A stretch of 37,420 nucleotides of DNA from Microbacteriaceae bacterium PS02066 (lineage in GTDB: Bacteria > Actinomycetota > Actinomycetes > Actinomycetales > Microbacteriaceae). The position numbers and the translations under genes were made by a program. Each line of letters starts with the position of its first letter. Within the stretch, counting starts at the first letter, position 1. A model generated the notes under the pieces. That model was not told where the DNA came from. It did not search any database and was given only the letters and a program-made list of their open reading frames with translations. Below are positions 29,145 to 36,086 of this stretch, piece after piece. The stretch is taken from the NCBI GenBank assembly GCA_029959545.1, contig JASCPH010000031.1, positions 1-37,420 on the forward strand, given 5' to 3'.

Positions 29145-30731
29145 ATGCCCGAATCAGGTGATGTGGTTGCGGATGGAAGAGTCGATCGAGAAAAACTGAA
29201 CGAGCTTCTCCGGCTCGGCGCCGAGCAAGAGGCACTCGACTTCAAGGCAACTGTCGACTTCGCCAACCCCAAACACAGCATCGAGCACATCAAAGATCTT
29301 CTAGCGCTGATGTCCCTCCCCAGCGGCGGCTACCTCATCGTCGGCGTCTCGAACACCGGTACGGCCGCAGAAGACCAGCTTCCGATCACCCCCGCCCACT
29401 TCGACCAGGCCACTCTGCAACAGAAGGTCGCGGCGTTCGTAGATGCGCCCGTCGATATTCGTAGCGCCGTCCACACACTCAGCAACGGGTGGAACGTCGC
29501 CCTGATCTACGCCGGTCCGCCCCCGGAACTCCTACCGCTGATCGTGAAGCGCCACGGACAATACACCCGAGACAGCGGCGGGCAGGTGTTCGTCTTTCGA
29601 GAAGGACAAGTCATCGTCCGGGAGGGGACGACCACGACCCACCTGTTACCGCGGCACTGGCCACGTCTTCTCTCCCGCTATGCGGAGCAACTGAAAACAG
29701 ACGCGCGGAAAGACGTCGACGCACTCGTGAGCCGAGTAGTGGGGCTCATCGAACAGTCCGAACGCGGAGGCGCAGCGGCAACACCGATCGACTTCGACAT
29801 GGATCTCGCGACCTTCACCACCGCGGCAAACGCTCTCATTGAATCCGGAAGCCCGTCACGACTGGACCGCGCGCTCACCTCCGGCGTCACACAACTACGC
29901 GCGGCAGCGGCTGACCCAAATAGTGAGCTCGTACCCGAGATCCTCGACCGCCTCTTCGTCATAGCTGTCGCGGCAATGCTGTATGGCAGCGAAAACCAGT
30001 TCTCGCGCATCATCGAGGTCATCGGGGACTACTACGACTCCGTTCCCGGCATTCCCGACGCCACCAGCAACACCAGCCCTCGAGAGCAGCGCAGCGCAGC
30101 CGCCTGGCGAGACGTCGCCGTCCGCCTTTACACCCTGGGTGCCGAAGCCGTGCGGCGATCAAAATGGGCTCATCTGCGGGTACTCACCCTTCACCCGTAT
30201 GCCGTGACCCACAGCTACCGGTACTCATCATGGATCCGACACACCATCACCAGCGCCTCCCGCGCCAACGTCCTCGACACCGACGACAACCCGTCAGGAC
30301 AATCAGCCGCGATCATCTCTCGCGCGCTCAACCTCGCCGCACGAAAACCCGAGCTGGTTCCGGATCTCGCTTCGTCCACGGCCGACATCCCGACCGAACT
30401 GAACGAAAACCCCCTTCTCGACGCCCTCTGCCAGTTCGACCTCCTCTGGTGCACCGTGGCCTTCTCAGTCGACCGACAAAGCCACGACTTCTTCCCGAGC
30501 AGCTCTGCCTTCGAGCAGCGCCACGCCTACCCGGCATTAGTTCGCCTCGCCCAGGACGCAGAGATGCGGTCCGCCCTGTTCCCCGGTCTCCCAGACTCTG
30601 AGATCGCCGAGTGCATCGCTGCGGTCGCCGATCAGGCGCAACGGCAGTCCGAGCACAACCCCGGATTCAACTGGTGGCAAAGACTCCCCGACCCAGTCGC
30701 TCGATGGGTTCAGGAAGCGACCACACGGTAG
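29145..30731 (+). CDS. AlbA_2 (Schlafen-type) domain protein, 528 aa
   Basis: The N-terminal domain (about 15-165) shows the AlbA_2 pattern: LRLGAEQEALDFKATVDF with the conserved Glu and FK, a helix IEHIKDLLALMS, GGYLIVGVSNTG (61-72), and later GQVFVFREGQVIVREGTTT. AlbA_2 domains occur in Schlafen-like regulators and in some anti-phage proteins. The remaining 350 residues are helical and not recognised. It lies at the right tip of the mobile element, with no link to sugar metabolism. That position and the domain make a defence or element-maintenance role plausible, but this is inference. Probably leaderless. Confidence 0.8.
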   Translation: MPESGDVVADGRVDREKLNELLRLGAEQEALDFKATVDFANPKHSIEHIKDLLALMSLPSGGYLIVGVSNTGTAAEDQLPITPAHFDQATLQQKVAAFVDAPVDIRSAVHTLSNGWNVALIYAGPPPELLPLIVKRHGQYTRDSGGQVFVFREGQVIVREGTTTTHLLPRHWPRLLSRYAEQLKTDARKDVDALVSRVVGLIEQSERGGAAATPIDFDMDLATFTTAANALIESGSPSRLDRALTSGVTQLRAAAADPNSELVPEILDRLFVIAVAAMLYGSENQFSRIIEVIGDYYDSVPGIPDATSNTSPREQRSAAAWRDVAVRLYTLGAEAVRRSKWAHLRVLTLHPYAVTHSYRYSSWIRHTITSASRANVLDTDDNPSGQSAAIISRALNLAARKPELVPDLASSTADIPTELNENPLLDALCQFDLLWCTVAFSVDRQSHDFFPSSSAFEQRHAYPALVRLAQDAEMRSALFPGLPDSEIAECIAAVADQAQRQSEHNPGFNWWQRLPDPVARWVQEATTR

Positions 30732-30736
30732 GAATA

Positions 30737-30782
30737 TGCAAAGTAGCGCGAGCACACCGCTCGAACCCTGTGCAAACTAGCG
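30737..30782. repeat. Subterminal repeats, right end of the mobile element
   Basis: TGCAAAGTAGCG (30737-30748) and TGCAAACTAGCG (30771-30782) differ at one of 12 positions. Read inward from the right tip they give TAGTTTGC and TACTTTGC, the motifs also found at the left end (11777-11784, 11803-11810). Confidence 0.65.
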
Positions 30783-30801
30783 TGGATTCAGCGCCGTTCT
30801 G

Positions 30802-30825
30802 CGCAAGGTCGATCGAGATCCGACA
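30802..30825 (-). repeat. Right terminal inverted repeat
   Basis: Read on the minus strand it starts TGTCGGATC and has ACCTTGCG at positions 17-24, as the left end does; 19/24 identical. Confidence 0.82.
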
Positions 30826-30830
30826 AGCGC
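30826..30830. repeat. Right target-site duplication AGCGC
   Basis: AGCGC immediately follows GATCCGACA and equals 11738-11742. Confidence 0.82.
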
Positions 30831-30842
30831 GACGGTGAGGGT

Positions 30843-31421
30843 TCAGCTGCGGATGCCGCGCGCCCAGTACAGCGCCCGTGGCAGGTCGAAGCGGGCCACG
30901 ATGCCGTCATGGGCGATGTGCAGCGCGCTCGCCGCGTACCGGCGCGTCGGCAGGGGAGCGACGGTCTGCGGGTGCACGTCGCGCGGGGCTGCCTGATGCG
31001 GGGTGCTGCCGGTCAGGATGCGGCGTGCCGTGCCCTGGTAGGCGCGGTCGGCGTGGCGGGTGATGATCTGGAAGGCCACGAAGCCCGGCCCTCCCCACGG
31101 GGCGGCGTACTGCGTGTCGAACAGTCGCCACGTCTCGGTGATCGTCCGCGTTGCCGGATCGAAGCTGCGCGTGTGGATGACCGCTTCCGGGTCGTCCGGC
31201 CGCTCGCCCTCGATCGCTTCCAGCGCTGTGCGCAGCCGGTCGAGCACCCGGCGAGCGCGGGCGATCTGATCGCGGGTGCTGATCGCGTCATGGTCGCCGC
31301 GGTCGATCGAGTGCACCCACTCGTCGCAGGCCCACGCGGTGAGGGGGAACGTCTCAAGGCAGGCCCAGTCGCGGAACGCCTCGATGATCGGGTTGCGCCA
31401 GGTTGCGATCGCCGAGGTCAC
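30843..31421 (-). CDS. Hypothetical array protein, 192 aa
   Basis: GTG start at 31421 overlaps the TGA of the previous gene (GTGA). Sequence features: WRNPIIEAFRDWACLETFPL, TAWACDEWVHSIDRGDHDAI, a charged helix RDQIARARRVLDRLRTALEA, then TRTITETWRLFDTQYAAPWG and a basic tail ending LYWARGIRS. Trp-rich; no family recognised. Second gene of the unit at 31418-31861. Its stop lies 13 bp from the right edge of the mobile element, and the hairpin that normally follows array genes is absent here. Confidence 0.72.
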   Translation of the reverse strand: MTSAIATWRNPIIEAFRDWACLETFPLTAWACDEWVHSIDRGDHDAISTRDQIARARRVLDRLRTALEAIEGERPDDPEAVIHTRSFDPATRTITETWRLFDTQYAAPWGGPGFVAFQIITRHADRAYQGTARRILTGSTPHQAAPRDVHPQTVAPLPTRRYAASALHIAHDGIVARFDLPRALYWARGIRS

Positions 31422-31861
31422 GGGGTCACCACCCGCAGGGAGCGCAGCCAGTCGGCCTCTTGGGCGTCGAGTACGTGCCCGGCGGTGATCCAGTCGGCGG
31501 CATCGTCGGTGCCGTCGAGATCGCGGAGCGTGTACACCTGGCCGGGTGCGTCGTCCTGCTCGGGGTTGCCGTCGTAGATCGTGCCGTCGTTGAGGAACAC
31601 GCGGACGTGGTTGGTGCCCTCGGTGGTGTCGATCTGCGCGATGGCTGCGCCGTCGATGAGGGAGACGTAGCCGTGGACGTCGATGCCCGCGGCCTCTCCG
31701 GCGTGGTCGGCGACGGCTCGCTCTGCGGCACCTTCGGCGAGCGCGCGGATCGCGTCGGCGTCCACGTCGCCCTGGCCGAGTGCTTGGGTGAGTCCGTCGA
31801 TGTCCTCGTAGTTGAGCGCGATCGTCTCGGCGACGATCTCGCTGATCGGTTTGGTTGCCAT
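31418..31861 (-). CDS. Hypothetical array protein, 147 aa
   Basis: ATG at 31861 after CCGGGAGGACACC. N-terminal helical part (EIVAETIALNYEDIDGLTQA, RALAEGAAERAVADHAGEAA), then a strand-rich part GYVSLIDGAAIAQIDTTEGT, VRVFLNDGTIYDG, QVYTLRDLDG. Very acidic. Not recognised. First gene of a two-gene unit; before the insertion it would have been the next unit after the one at 11378-11662. Confidence 0.75.
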   Translation of the reverse strand: MATKPISEIVAETIALNYEDIDGLTQALGQGDVDADAIRALAEGAAERAVADHAGEAAGIDVHGYVSLIDGAAIAQIDTTEGTNHVRVFLNDGTIYDGNPEQDDAPGQVYTLRDLDGTDDAADWITAGHVLDAQEADWLRSLRVVTP

Positions 31862-31885
31862 GGTGTCCTCCCGGATCGTTGGCTA

Positions 31886-31902
31886 GTGAATGTGACATTC
31901 AC
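31886..31902 (-). promoter_or_regulatory. Palindromic operator, perfect copy (unit of 31418-31861)
   Basis: Perfect 17-mer; TAGGCT at 31903-31908 abuts it; CCAATGTCTGACC upstream. Confidence 0.9.
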
Positions 31903-31940
31903 AGCCTAGGGGGAGGGTCAGACATTGGTGCGAGCGCGCG

Positions 31941-31977
31941 ACAGCGCCCCGCCGGATCGTTCCCGGCGGGGCGCTGT
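31941..31977 (-). terminator. Hairpin after gene 31985-32197
   Basis: ACAGCGCCCCGCCGG (31941-31955) pairs perfectly with CCGGCGGGGCGCTGT (31963-31977), 15 bp. Confidence 0.72.
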
Positions 31978-31984
31978 CGGTGGG

Positions 31985-32197
31985 TCAATAGCCCTCGTCG
32001 GTACGGGCGAGAGTGTCGACGATGCGCAGACCGTCGTGGGTGGGGATGGTGACGGTGGACAGGAGCGCGTAGCCCTGTGTGCCGTAGGCGTTCAGGTCTT
32101 CCTCGCGCTGCTGGCGAGCGCGGTTGCTGGCCGTCTCGCCCGCCGCCTCGGTGTACTGGCGGGTGTCGATCGTGATGAATCGAGTGCGGTTTGCCAT
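31985..32197 (-). CDS. Small hypothetical array protein, 70 aa
   Basis: ATG at 32197 after CCGGGAGGACACC. Sequence MANRTRFITIDTRQYTEAAG, a charged helix (NRARQQREEDLNAYG), then YALLSTVTIPTHDGLRIVDT. The beta-alpha-beta pattern with a final strand suggests a very small globular protein. Not recognised. It may have two promoters: the operator promoter at 32222 and the TATACC element at 32275-32307. Confidence 0.75.
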   Translation of the reverse strand: MANRTRFITIDTRQYTEAAGETASNRARQQREEDLNAYGTQGYALLSTVTIPTHDGLRIVDTLARTDEGY

Positions 32198-32221
32198 GGT
32201 GTCCTCCCGGATCGTTGGCTA

Positions 32222-32238
32222 GTGAATGTGACATTCAC
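32222..32238 (-). promoter_or_regulatory. Palindromic operator, perfect copy (unit of 31985-32197)
   Basis: Perfect 17-mer; TAGGCT at 32239-32244 abuts it; CCAATGTCGGAGGCC upstream. Confidence 0.9.
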
Positions 32239-32274
32239 AGCCTACGGGTGGCCTCCGACATTGGAGTGCTCACG

Positions 32275-32307
32275 GGTATAGGCCCCGGTTGCGGAGGTTC
32301 GCGGACA
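32275..32307 (-). promoter_or_regulatory. Second-class promoter (TGTCCGCGAA / GGCCTATACCC)
   Basis: TGTCCG (32302-32307), 21 nt, TATACC (32275-32280) on the minus strand, immediately upstream of the operator module at 32222-32244. Here the two promoter types are in tandem. Confidence 0.6.
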
Positions 32308-32312
32308 TGGCA

Positions 32313-32350
32313 GGGCGGTGCCCCGCGACGATCGCCGCGTGGCACCGCCC
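32313..32350 (-). terminator. Hairpin after gene 32361-32618
   Basis: GGGCGGTGCC (32313-32322) pairs perfectly with GGCACCGCCC (32341-32350). Confidence 0.65.
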
Positions 32351-32360
32351 CAGGGGCCGG

Positions 32361-32618
32361 CTATCCGCCGGGGCACTCCGTGTCGATGTCGTCCTGGTCG
32401 AGCGGCAACAGGCCGCACACCCGGCATGTCGTCGTGCCGGTGAAGCGTCCGCTCTGCCACTGGTGATCGAGGATCGCGGACTCGTCATCGGTGTCCATGG
32501 TCGCGGTCGCCCCGCAGTCCAGGCATCGGGCGGCGGCATCTCCGTTGAGGGTGACGACGACACCGGGGGCGCCAGAGAGCCATTCGACATTGGTGTGGGT
32601 GCACTCGGTGGTGGTCAT
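32361..32618 (-). CDS. Zinc-ribbon array protein, 85 aa
   Basis: ATG at 32618 after GGAGGACACC. Potential metal ligands: C6 and H8 (ECTHTN), CLDC at about 32-35 and CRVC at about 65-68, with a last Cys near the end (TECPGG). The stretch GVVVTLNGDAAARCLDCGAT resembles zinc ribbons in which strands carry the CxxC knuckles. Acidic, no basic patch. Not assigned further. Single-gene unit. Confidence 0.77.
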   Translation of the reverse strand: MTTTECTHTNVEWLSGAPGVVVTLNGDAAARCLDCGATATMDTDDESAILDHQWQSGRFTGTTTCRVCGLLPLDQDDIDTECPGG

Positions 32619-32638
32619 GGTGTCCTCCGTCGTATCTG

Positions 32639-32655
32639 GTGAATGTGACATTCAC
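32639..32655 (-). promoter_or_regulatory. Palindromic operator, perfect copy (unit of 32361-32618)
   Basis: Perfect 17-mer; TAGCCT at 32656-32661 abuts it; GATGTCGGAGGACACCC upstream. Confidence 0.9.
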
Positions 32656-32697
32656 AGGCTACGGGTGTCCTCCGACATCGCGCCGCGGCGAGCGCGA

Positions 32698-32730
32698 CGG
32701 TGCCCCGCCGGTTCATCCGGCAGGGCACCG
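32698..32730 (-). terminator. Hairpin after gene 32738-33136
   Basis: CGGTGCCCCGCCGG (32698-32711) pairs with CCGGCAGGGCACCG (32717-32730), one mismatch. Confidence 0.65.
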
Positions 32731-32737
32731 CTGGCGG

Positions 32738-33136
32738 TCAGGCCGCGTCGATCGGCGTCCAGTCTCGCTCGTGGGCGGGGATGTAGTCGATGAGCGCGGC
32801 CAGCCGGTCACGCGCGGCCTGTAGTACCTCGATCTCGTCGTCGTTGCTGTCGCCATCGGCGGCGGCGAAGGTGGCTTCGATCAGACCGGCGATCTCCTTC
32901 TGCGCGGCCTCGTCGATGAGGGTGAGGCGGGCGATCTCGCCGTCCGGGTATCGGGCATCCAGCGCGGCGGCGTCCTGGTAGTCGAAGGCCCATTGCTCGC
33001 CGAGGATCGCGAACGCCGCGGCGATGTCGCGCTCGCGGTTGCCGGTGCTGACGGCGACGTAGCCGCGGTTCAGCTGCGCGCCGACGTGCGGGTGCAGGTG
33101 GGCGTGGTCGGGGCCGAAGGTGATGTAGGTGGTCAT
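32738..33136 (-). CDS. Hypothetical array protein, 132 aa
   Basis: ATG at 33136 after CCGGGAGGACACC. The N terminus is His-rich (YITFGPDHAHLHPHVGAQLN), followed by RGYVAVSTGNRERDIAAAFA and a long helix-rich C-terminal part (IDEAAQKEIAGLIEATFAAA, IEVLQAARDRLAALIDYIPA). Not recognised. The clustered His residues could bind metal, but nothing else supports an enzyme call. Single-gene unit. Confidence 0.76.
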   Translation of the reverse strand: MTTYITFGPDHAHLHPHVGAQLNRGYVAVSTGNRERDIAAAFAILGEQWAFDYQDAAALDARYPDGEIARLTLIDEAAQKEIAGLIEATFAAADGDSNDDEIEVLQAARDRLAALIDYIPAHERDWTPIDAA

Positions 33137-33159
33137 GGTGTCCTCCCGGACGGTTGCTA

Positions 33160-33176
33160 GTGAATGTGACATTCAC
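33160..33176 (-). promoter_or_regulatory. Palindromic operator, perfect copy (unit of 32738-33136)
   Basis: Perfect 17-mer; TAGGCT at 33177-33182 abuts it; CAATGTCTCACC upstream. Confidence 0.9.
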
Positions 33177-33223
33177 AGCCTAGCGGGAGGGTGAGACATT
33201 GCCGACGATGGCGGCGGCGGTGC

Positions 33224-33262
33224 GCGTGAGCGCCCCAACGGTGGAGTGTGGGGCGCTCACGC
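33224..33262 (-). terminator. Hairpin after gene 33274-33672
   Basis: GCGTGAGCGCCCCA (33224-33237) pairs perfectly with TGGGGCGCTCACGC (33249-33262). Confidence 0.72.
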
Positions 33263-33273
33263 GGTAGATGCCG

Positions 33274-33672
33274 CTATGCCTTCCAGACGCCCTGCCAGGC
33301 GTCGGGGAGTCGCACGCCGTGCTCGCCGTGCTCGTCGGTCTGGTGCAGGTACACGAGAACGTCGCCGGGGTCAGGATCGGCCTCGTAGATCGGCAGGGTG
33401 CGCTCGGTGGGGTTGATCTGGCCGACGCTGTTGTAGCGCACGTCCACGTCGATCGCGCGCAGGTAGCCGTCCTCGACGTTGACGTGCTGATCGCACCGCG
33501 GGCACCACAGCACGGTGCGCTCGCCGTAGTCGGTCGGCTCGTCGAGCTCGACGATGCGCAGCGCGGGGAAGTCGGCTGCTTCGATCTCGTGCATGAGGCT
33601 CCACAGCCGGTCGATCAGGTCGTCGGCAGGGATGCGGGCCGCGGGGGTGGCCGCGGTGTCGGCAGTGGTCAT
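33274..33672 (-). CDS. Hypothetical array protein, 132 aa, unit without operator
   Basis: ATG at 33672 after CCAGGAGGACACC, the standard ribosome module, but no palindrome or TAGnCT box follows upstream. N-terminal helix (DDLIDRLWSLMHEIEAADFP), then strands with a CPRC pair (TVLWCPRCDQHVNVEDGY), RAIDVDVRYNSVGQI and VLVYLHQTDEHGEHGVRLPD. Only one CxxC is present, so zinc binding would need a partner or dimer. It may depend on read-through from the unit at 33838-34221. Not recognised. Confidence 0.74.
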   Translation of the reverse strand: MTTADTAATPAARIPADDLIDRLWSLMHEIEAADFPALRIVELDEPTDYGERTVLWCPRCDQHVNVEDGYLRAIDVDVRYNSVGQINPTERTLPIYEADPDPGDVLVYLHQTDEHGEHGVRLPDAWQGVWKA

Positions 33673-33743
33673 GGTGTCCTCCTGGATGGTGCGCGCGGGC
33701 CAGCGGCGAGCGCGCGGCGGGGGTCGATCTCGAGTTCCTCCCG

Positions 33744-33776
33744 CCGAGGGGAGTGGCAATCGCCGGCTCCCCTCGG
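33744..33776 (-). terminator. Second hairpin between 33838-34221 and 33274-33672
   Basis: CCGAGGGGAG (33744-33753) pairs perfectly with CTCCCCTCGG (33767-33776). Confidence 0.55.
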
Positions 33777-33788
33777 GGTGGGGTGGTG

Positions 33789-33834
33789 CTCGCCGCCGCC
33801 GGGGCTGTGTGTGTGCGCGTCCGGCGGCGGCGAG
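33789..33834 (-). terminator. Hairpin after gene 33838-34221
   Basis: CTCGCCGCCGCCGG (33789-33802) pairs perfectly with CCGGCGGCGGCGAG (33821-33834), 14 bp with an 18-nt loop, 3 nt past the stop. Confidence 0.68.
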
Positions 33835-33837
33835 GGG

Positions 33838-34221
33838 TCAGACGGCTTCGACCAGTCCGGGGCTGACGCGCCAGCCGTTGGCGAGCGTGTACGTCTTGGG
33901 GTTGGTGCGCACGATGATCGTCTCGACTCCGGCCAGCCCGTCGCGGATGGTGCGGGGGTTGGCGACGATGCGCACGCGGGCTCCGGGGGTCAGGGTCGGC
34001 GGAGCGACGGCGGATGCCTGTAGCGCGGCGGCGAGCGCGTCGTCGCTGTGTCCGGTCGGCTCGACGGTCGCGGTGCGGGCGAGCGTGTAGACCTTTCCGG
34101 GGTCAGCGGCCGGTGCGATCTTCGCCTTGGTGCGGGCGAAGTCGATCAGCACGTACTCGGTGCCGCGGAACCGGAACGTGTCGCCGGGGGTGCGGGGGAG
34201 CAGGGTGGTGGTGTCGGTCAT
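33838..34221 (-). CDS. Hypothetical beta-rich array protein, 127 aa
   Basis: ATG at 34221 after GGAGGACACC. Two similar halves are suggested: GDTFRFRGTEYVLIDFARTK with KVYTLARTATVEPT, and GARVRIVANPRTIRDGLAGV with KTYTLANGWRVSPGL. Each has a G-x-x-(F/V)R opening and a (K)xYTLA strand. This could be a duplicated small beta barrel of SH3/KOW type, a guess from pattern alone. An Ala-rich helix joins them. Single-gene unit. Confidence 0.75.
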   Translation of the reverse strand: MTDTTTLLPRTPGDTFRFRGTEYVLIDFARTKAKIAPAADPGKVYTLARTATVEPTGHSDDALAAALQASAVAPPTLTPGARVRIVANPRTIRDGLAGVETIIVRTNPKTYTLANGWRVSPGLVEAV

Positions 34222-34245
34222 GGTGTCCTCCTTGGACTCTCGACG

Positions 34246-34262
34246 GTGAATGTGACATTCAC
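34246..34262 (-). promoter_or_regulatory. Palindromic operator, perfect copy (unit of 33838-34221)
   Basis: Perfect 17-mer; TAGCCT at 34263-34268 abuts it; CCAATGTCGGAGGCC upstream. Confidence 0.9.
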
Positions 34263-34295
34263 AGGCTACGGGTGGCCTCCGACATTGGCCGAGAC

Positions 34296-34322
34296 GGGCG
34301 GCACCGATGGGTGCGCCCGCCC
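34296..34322 (-). terminator. Imperfect hairpin after gene 34331-34909
   Basis: GCACC (34301-34305) pairs with GGTGC (34310-34314) and GGGCG (34296-34300) with CGCCC (34318-34322), with a bulge. Confidence 0.4.
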
Positions 34323-34330
34323 CGGCGGAG

Positions 34331-34909
34331 TCACTGACGGGCGATCGCCGCGGTGATCTCGGCGGTGACGCGCTCGCGCTTGGCGTCGGCATCGGCCCCC
34401 GGCTCGAAGTGGCCGAAGGCGGTCAGGTAGGCCTCGATCTGCCCGCGCAGGTACTCGGTGTTGCTGGCGTCGCTGTTGAGGCCGATGATCGCGTGACGGG
34501 CGGCGCTCGCCGCGTGTCGCCATCCGCGCTCGGTGAGGCCGTGAGGGTCGCCCTCGGGGAGCGAGTAGGGCTGCTCGATCTGCCCGTCGTGCGCTGTGTA
34601 CTTCGTCACGCTGCGCTCGGTGACCACGACGGCATCCAGGTAGTCGGGATCGCCCTGCCCACCGAGGGGCACCCACACCTGGGGGTCAGCGTCAGGGTGG
34701 TCAGTGTCGATGCGAGCGAGCAGGTTGGGCATCGTCGGGTCGAGGGTGAACGGGTCGCTGAGGCTGTAGTCGTCCCACGCCTCGCGCAGCTCGTTCGGCT
34801 CGATCGTTGTCCATCCGGCGTCGAACTCGGCGCGCAGCGGCGCGTGGAAGCGGATCGCGCGCTCGACGGCTGCGCGGATGTCGTGGACGTTGTTGATGGT
34901 CTCGGTCAT
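34331..34909 (-). CDS. Hypothetical array protein, 192 aa
   Basis: ATG at 34909 after CCGGGAGGACACC. Sequence segments: VHDIRAAVERAIRFHAPLRA, WTTIEPNELREAWDDYSLSD, DPQVWVPLGGQGDPDYLDAV, VVTERSVTKYTAHDGQIEQP, and a helical C terminus (GWRHAASAARHAIIGLN, EYLRGQIEAYLTAFG). Acidic; mixed alpha/beta. Not recognised. Single-gene unit. Confidence 0.76.
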   Translation of the reverse strand: MTETINNVHDIRAAVERAIRFHAPLRAEFDAGWTTIEPNELREAWDDYSLSDPFTLDPTMPNLLARIDTDHPDADPQVWVPLGGQGDPDYLDAVVVTERSVTKYTAHDGQIEQPYSLPEGDPHGLTERGWRHAASAARHAIIGLNSDASNTEYLRGQIEAYLTAFGHFEPGADADAKRERVTAEITAAIARQ

Positions 34910-34933
34910 GGTGTCCTCCCGGATCGTCGGCTA

Positions 34934-34950
34934 GTGAATGTGACATTCAC
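34934..34950 (-). promoter_or_regulatory. Palindromic operator, perfect copy (unit of 34331-34909)
   Basis: Perfect 17-mer; TAGCCT at 34951-34956 abuts it; CAATGTCGGAGGCC upstream. Confidence 0.9.
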
Positions 34951-35010
34951 AGGCTACGGGTGGCCTCCGACATTGCGCGGGGACATCGCGAGTGCGGCAC
35001 CGTGACGGGG

Positions 35011-35043
35011 GAGTGCCCCGCCGGGGTGTCCGGCGGGGCACTC
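35011..35043 (-). terminator. Hairpin after gene 35052-36062
   Basis: GAGTGCCCCGCCGG (35011-35024) pairs perfectly with CCGGCGGGGCACTC (35030-35043). Confidence 0.72.
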
Positions 35044-35051
35044 GGTGCGTT

Positions 35052-36062
35052 TCAGCGGGAGAACGCCCAGTCCGGCAGGACGGCTGCCGAGCAGAGGGTC
35101 GCGACGATCTGGCTCATGCCGTGGTCGGGGTCGATCGCGAGGGCGCGGTCGGTGTAGACGGCGGCGTGAGTGGAGCGGCCCAGCGCCCAGGACAGCCACG
35201 CGGCGGCGGCGAGCAGATTGGGGCGCTGCTGGTCGTCGGCGTAAGCGGCAAGGTGGCGCACGAGCGCGAGGCCCGCCGTCAGCCGGTCGGCGTCGGGACG
35301 CTCACCCTGCCCGTAGAGGGTGCGGGCGATGCTCTCGGGGACGGGTGCGCCCATGATCGAGTGGCCGATCTGCGCGGCCAGCGCGCGGGTGCCGTTGTCG
35401 AGGTCTGTGGCCCACTGGATGAGGGCCACGTCGCGCCACAGCGGGATGCCGATGCCGGTGAGCAGGAGCGCGGCGAGCCGGGTGTCGAGGTCGGCGGGGT
35501 CGCCGGTCAGGGCGTCCTCGGCGACGGTGACGAAATTGGCCAGCGCGTCGTCGTCCAGCCGTGCGGTCGCGAACGCGATCCGGGCCGCACGCGCGGGGTC
35601 GGCGTCGGGGATGCTCGCCCCGGCGCTCTGCGAGGCCGCGAGGTTGTCGCGCAGTGCTTCAGGGGTTGCGATCTCGGTGAGCGGTGCTGGTGCCTCGCCG
35701 GTCAGGTGGCTGCCGTAGCCGTCGCTGGCGACGTAGAGCACGTCCACCAGGTGCAGCCCTTGGTGGTCGGCCACGTCGATGATCTGCTGGCCGAGATCGC
35801 GGGTGCTGGCCGCGTCCTCGGTGGCGTAGATCACGGCGGCGACGCCGGTCGCGCGCGGCACGCGGCAGATGAGGCCCAGCCCGATGTGCGCGAGCGTCGC
35901 GGCATCCGTGTCGAGGTCGAACCGCATGGCCCCGATGGTGCGCGTTGCCTCGAAGGGCACGAGCACGAGTGAGGCGTGTGGGGTGAAGCCGAGCAGCGCG
36001 GGCACGAGGCCGAGGAAGTCGCGCGGGGTGCCCGCCTTGATGGTGGTCGGTGTAGTTGCCAT
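35052..36062 (-). CDS. DUF4192 family protein, 336 aa
   Basis: Matches the actinobacterial DUF4192 family from its start: PRDFLGLVPALLGFTPHASL, then VLVPFEATRTIGAMRFDLD. Further family-like stretches are VAAVIYATEDAASTRDLGQQ, LVDVLYVASDGYGSHLTGEA and the helical C terminus (LLAAAAWLSWALGRSTHAAV, IDPDHGMSQIVATLCSAAVL), which resembles a TPR-like helical pair. Function is not established; members are frequent on actinobacterial chromosomes, plasmids and phages. ATG at 36062 after CCGGGAGGACACC. It is the largest array gene and a single-gene unit. Confidence 0.88.
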   Translation of the reverse strand: MATTPTTIKAGTPRDFLGLVPALLGFTPHASLVLVPFEATRTIGAMRFDLDTDAATLAHIGLGLICRVPRATGVAAVIYATEDAASTRDLGQQIIDVADHQGLHLVDVLYVASDGYGSHLTGEAPAPLTEIATPEALRDNLAASQSAGASIPDADPARAARIAFATARLDDDALANFVTVAEDALTGDPADLDTRLAALLLTGIGIPLWRDVALIQWATDLDNGTRALAAQIGHSIMGAPVPESIARTLYGQGERPDADRLTAGLALVRHLAAYADDQQRPNLLAAAAWLSWALGRSTHAAVYTDRALAIDPDHGMSQIVATLCSAAVLPDWAFSR

Positions 36063-36086
36063 GGTGTCCTCCCGGATCGTTGGCTA

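Larger units (their letters stand above)
11743..30825. mobile_element. 19.1-kb transposon-like element carrying polyol catabolism genes, no transposase
   Basis: The boundaries are 24-bp inverted repeats (11743-11766 and 30802-30825) identical at 19 of 24 positions, including the outer nine (TGTCGGATC) and inner eight (ACCTTGCG). AGCGC is duplicated directly outside. Joining the flanks through one AGCGC gives ggctgcggcgAGCGCgac, the spacer sequence found between array units at about 8885 and 9871. TGT/ACA tips, 5-bp duplication and extra copies of the inner motif near both ends are the known hallmarks of Tn7/Tn402/Tn552-type elements. The interior holds sugar-import and catabolic genes, two regulators, an HTH repeat protein and an AlbA_2 protein. 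No rve-type transposase, TnsC/TniB ATPase, TniQ or recombinase is recognisable, so movement in trans, or loss of the transposition genes, is inferred. Confidence 0.82.

Noticed and set aside
34992..35972. Long plus-strand frame opposite the DUF4192 gene, and similar ones at 1623-2624 and 16459-17613
   Set aside because: Antisense shadows of GC-rich genes: no ribosome sites, and valine/glycine-rich low-complexity translations opposite recognised families.
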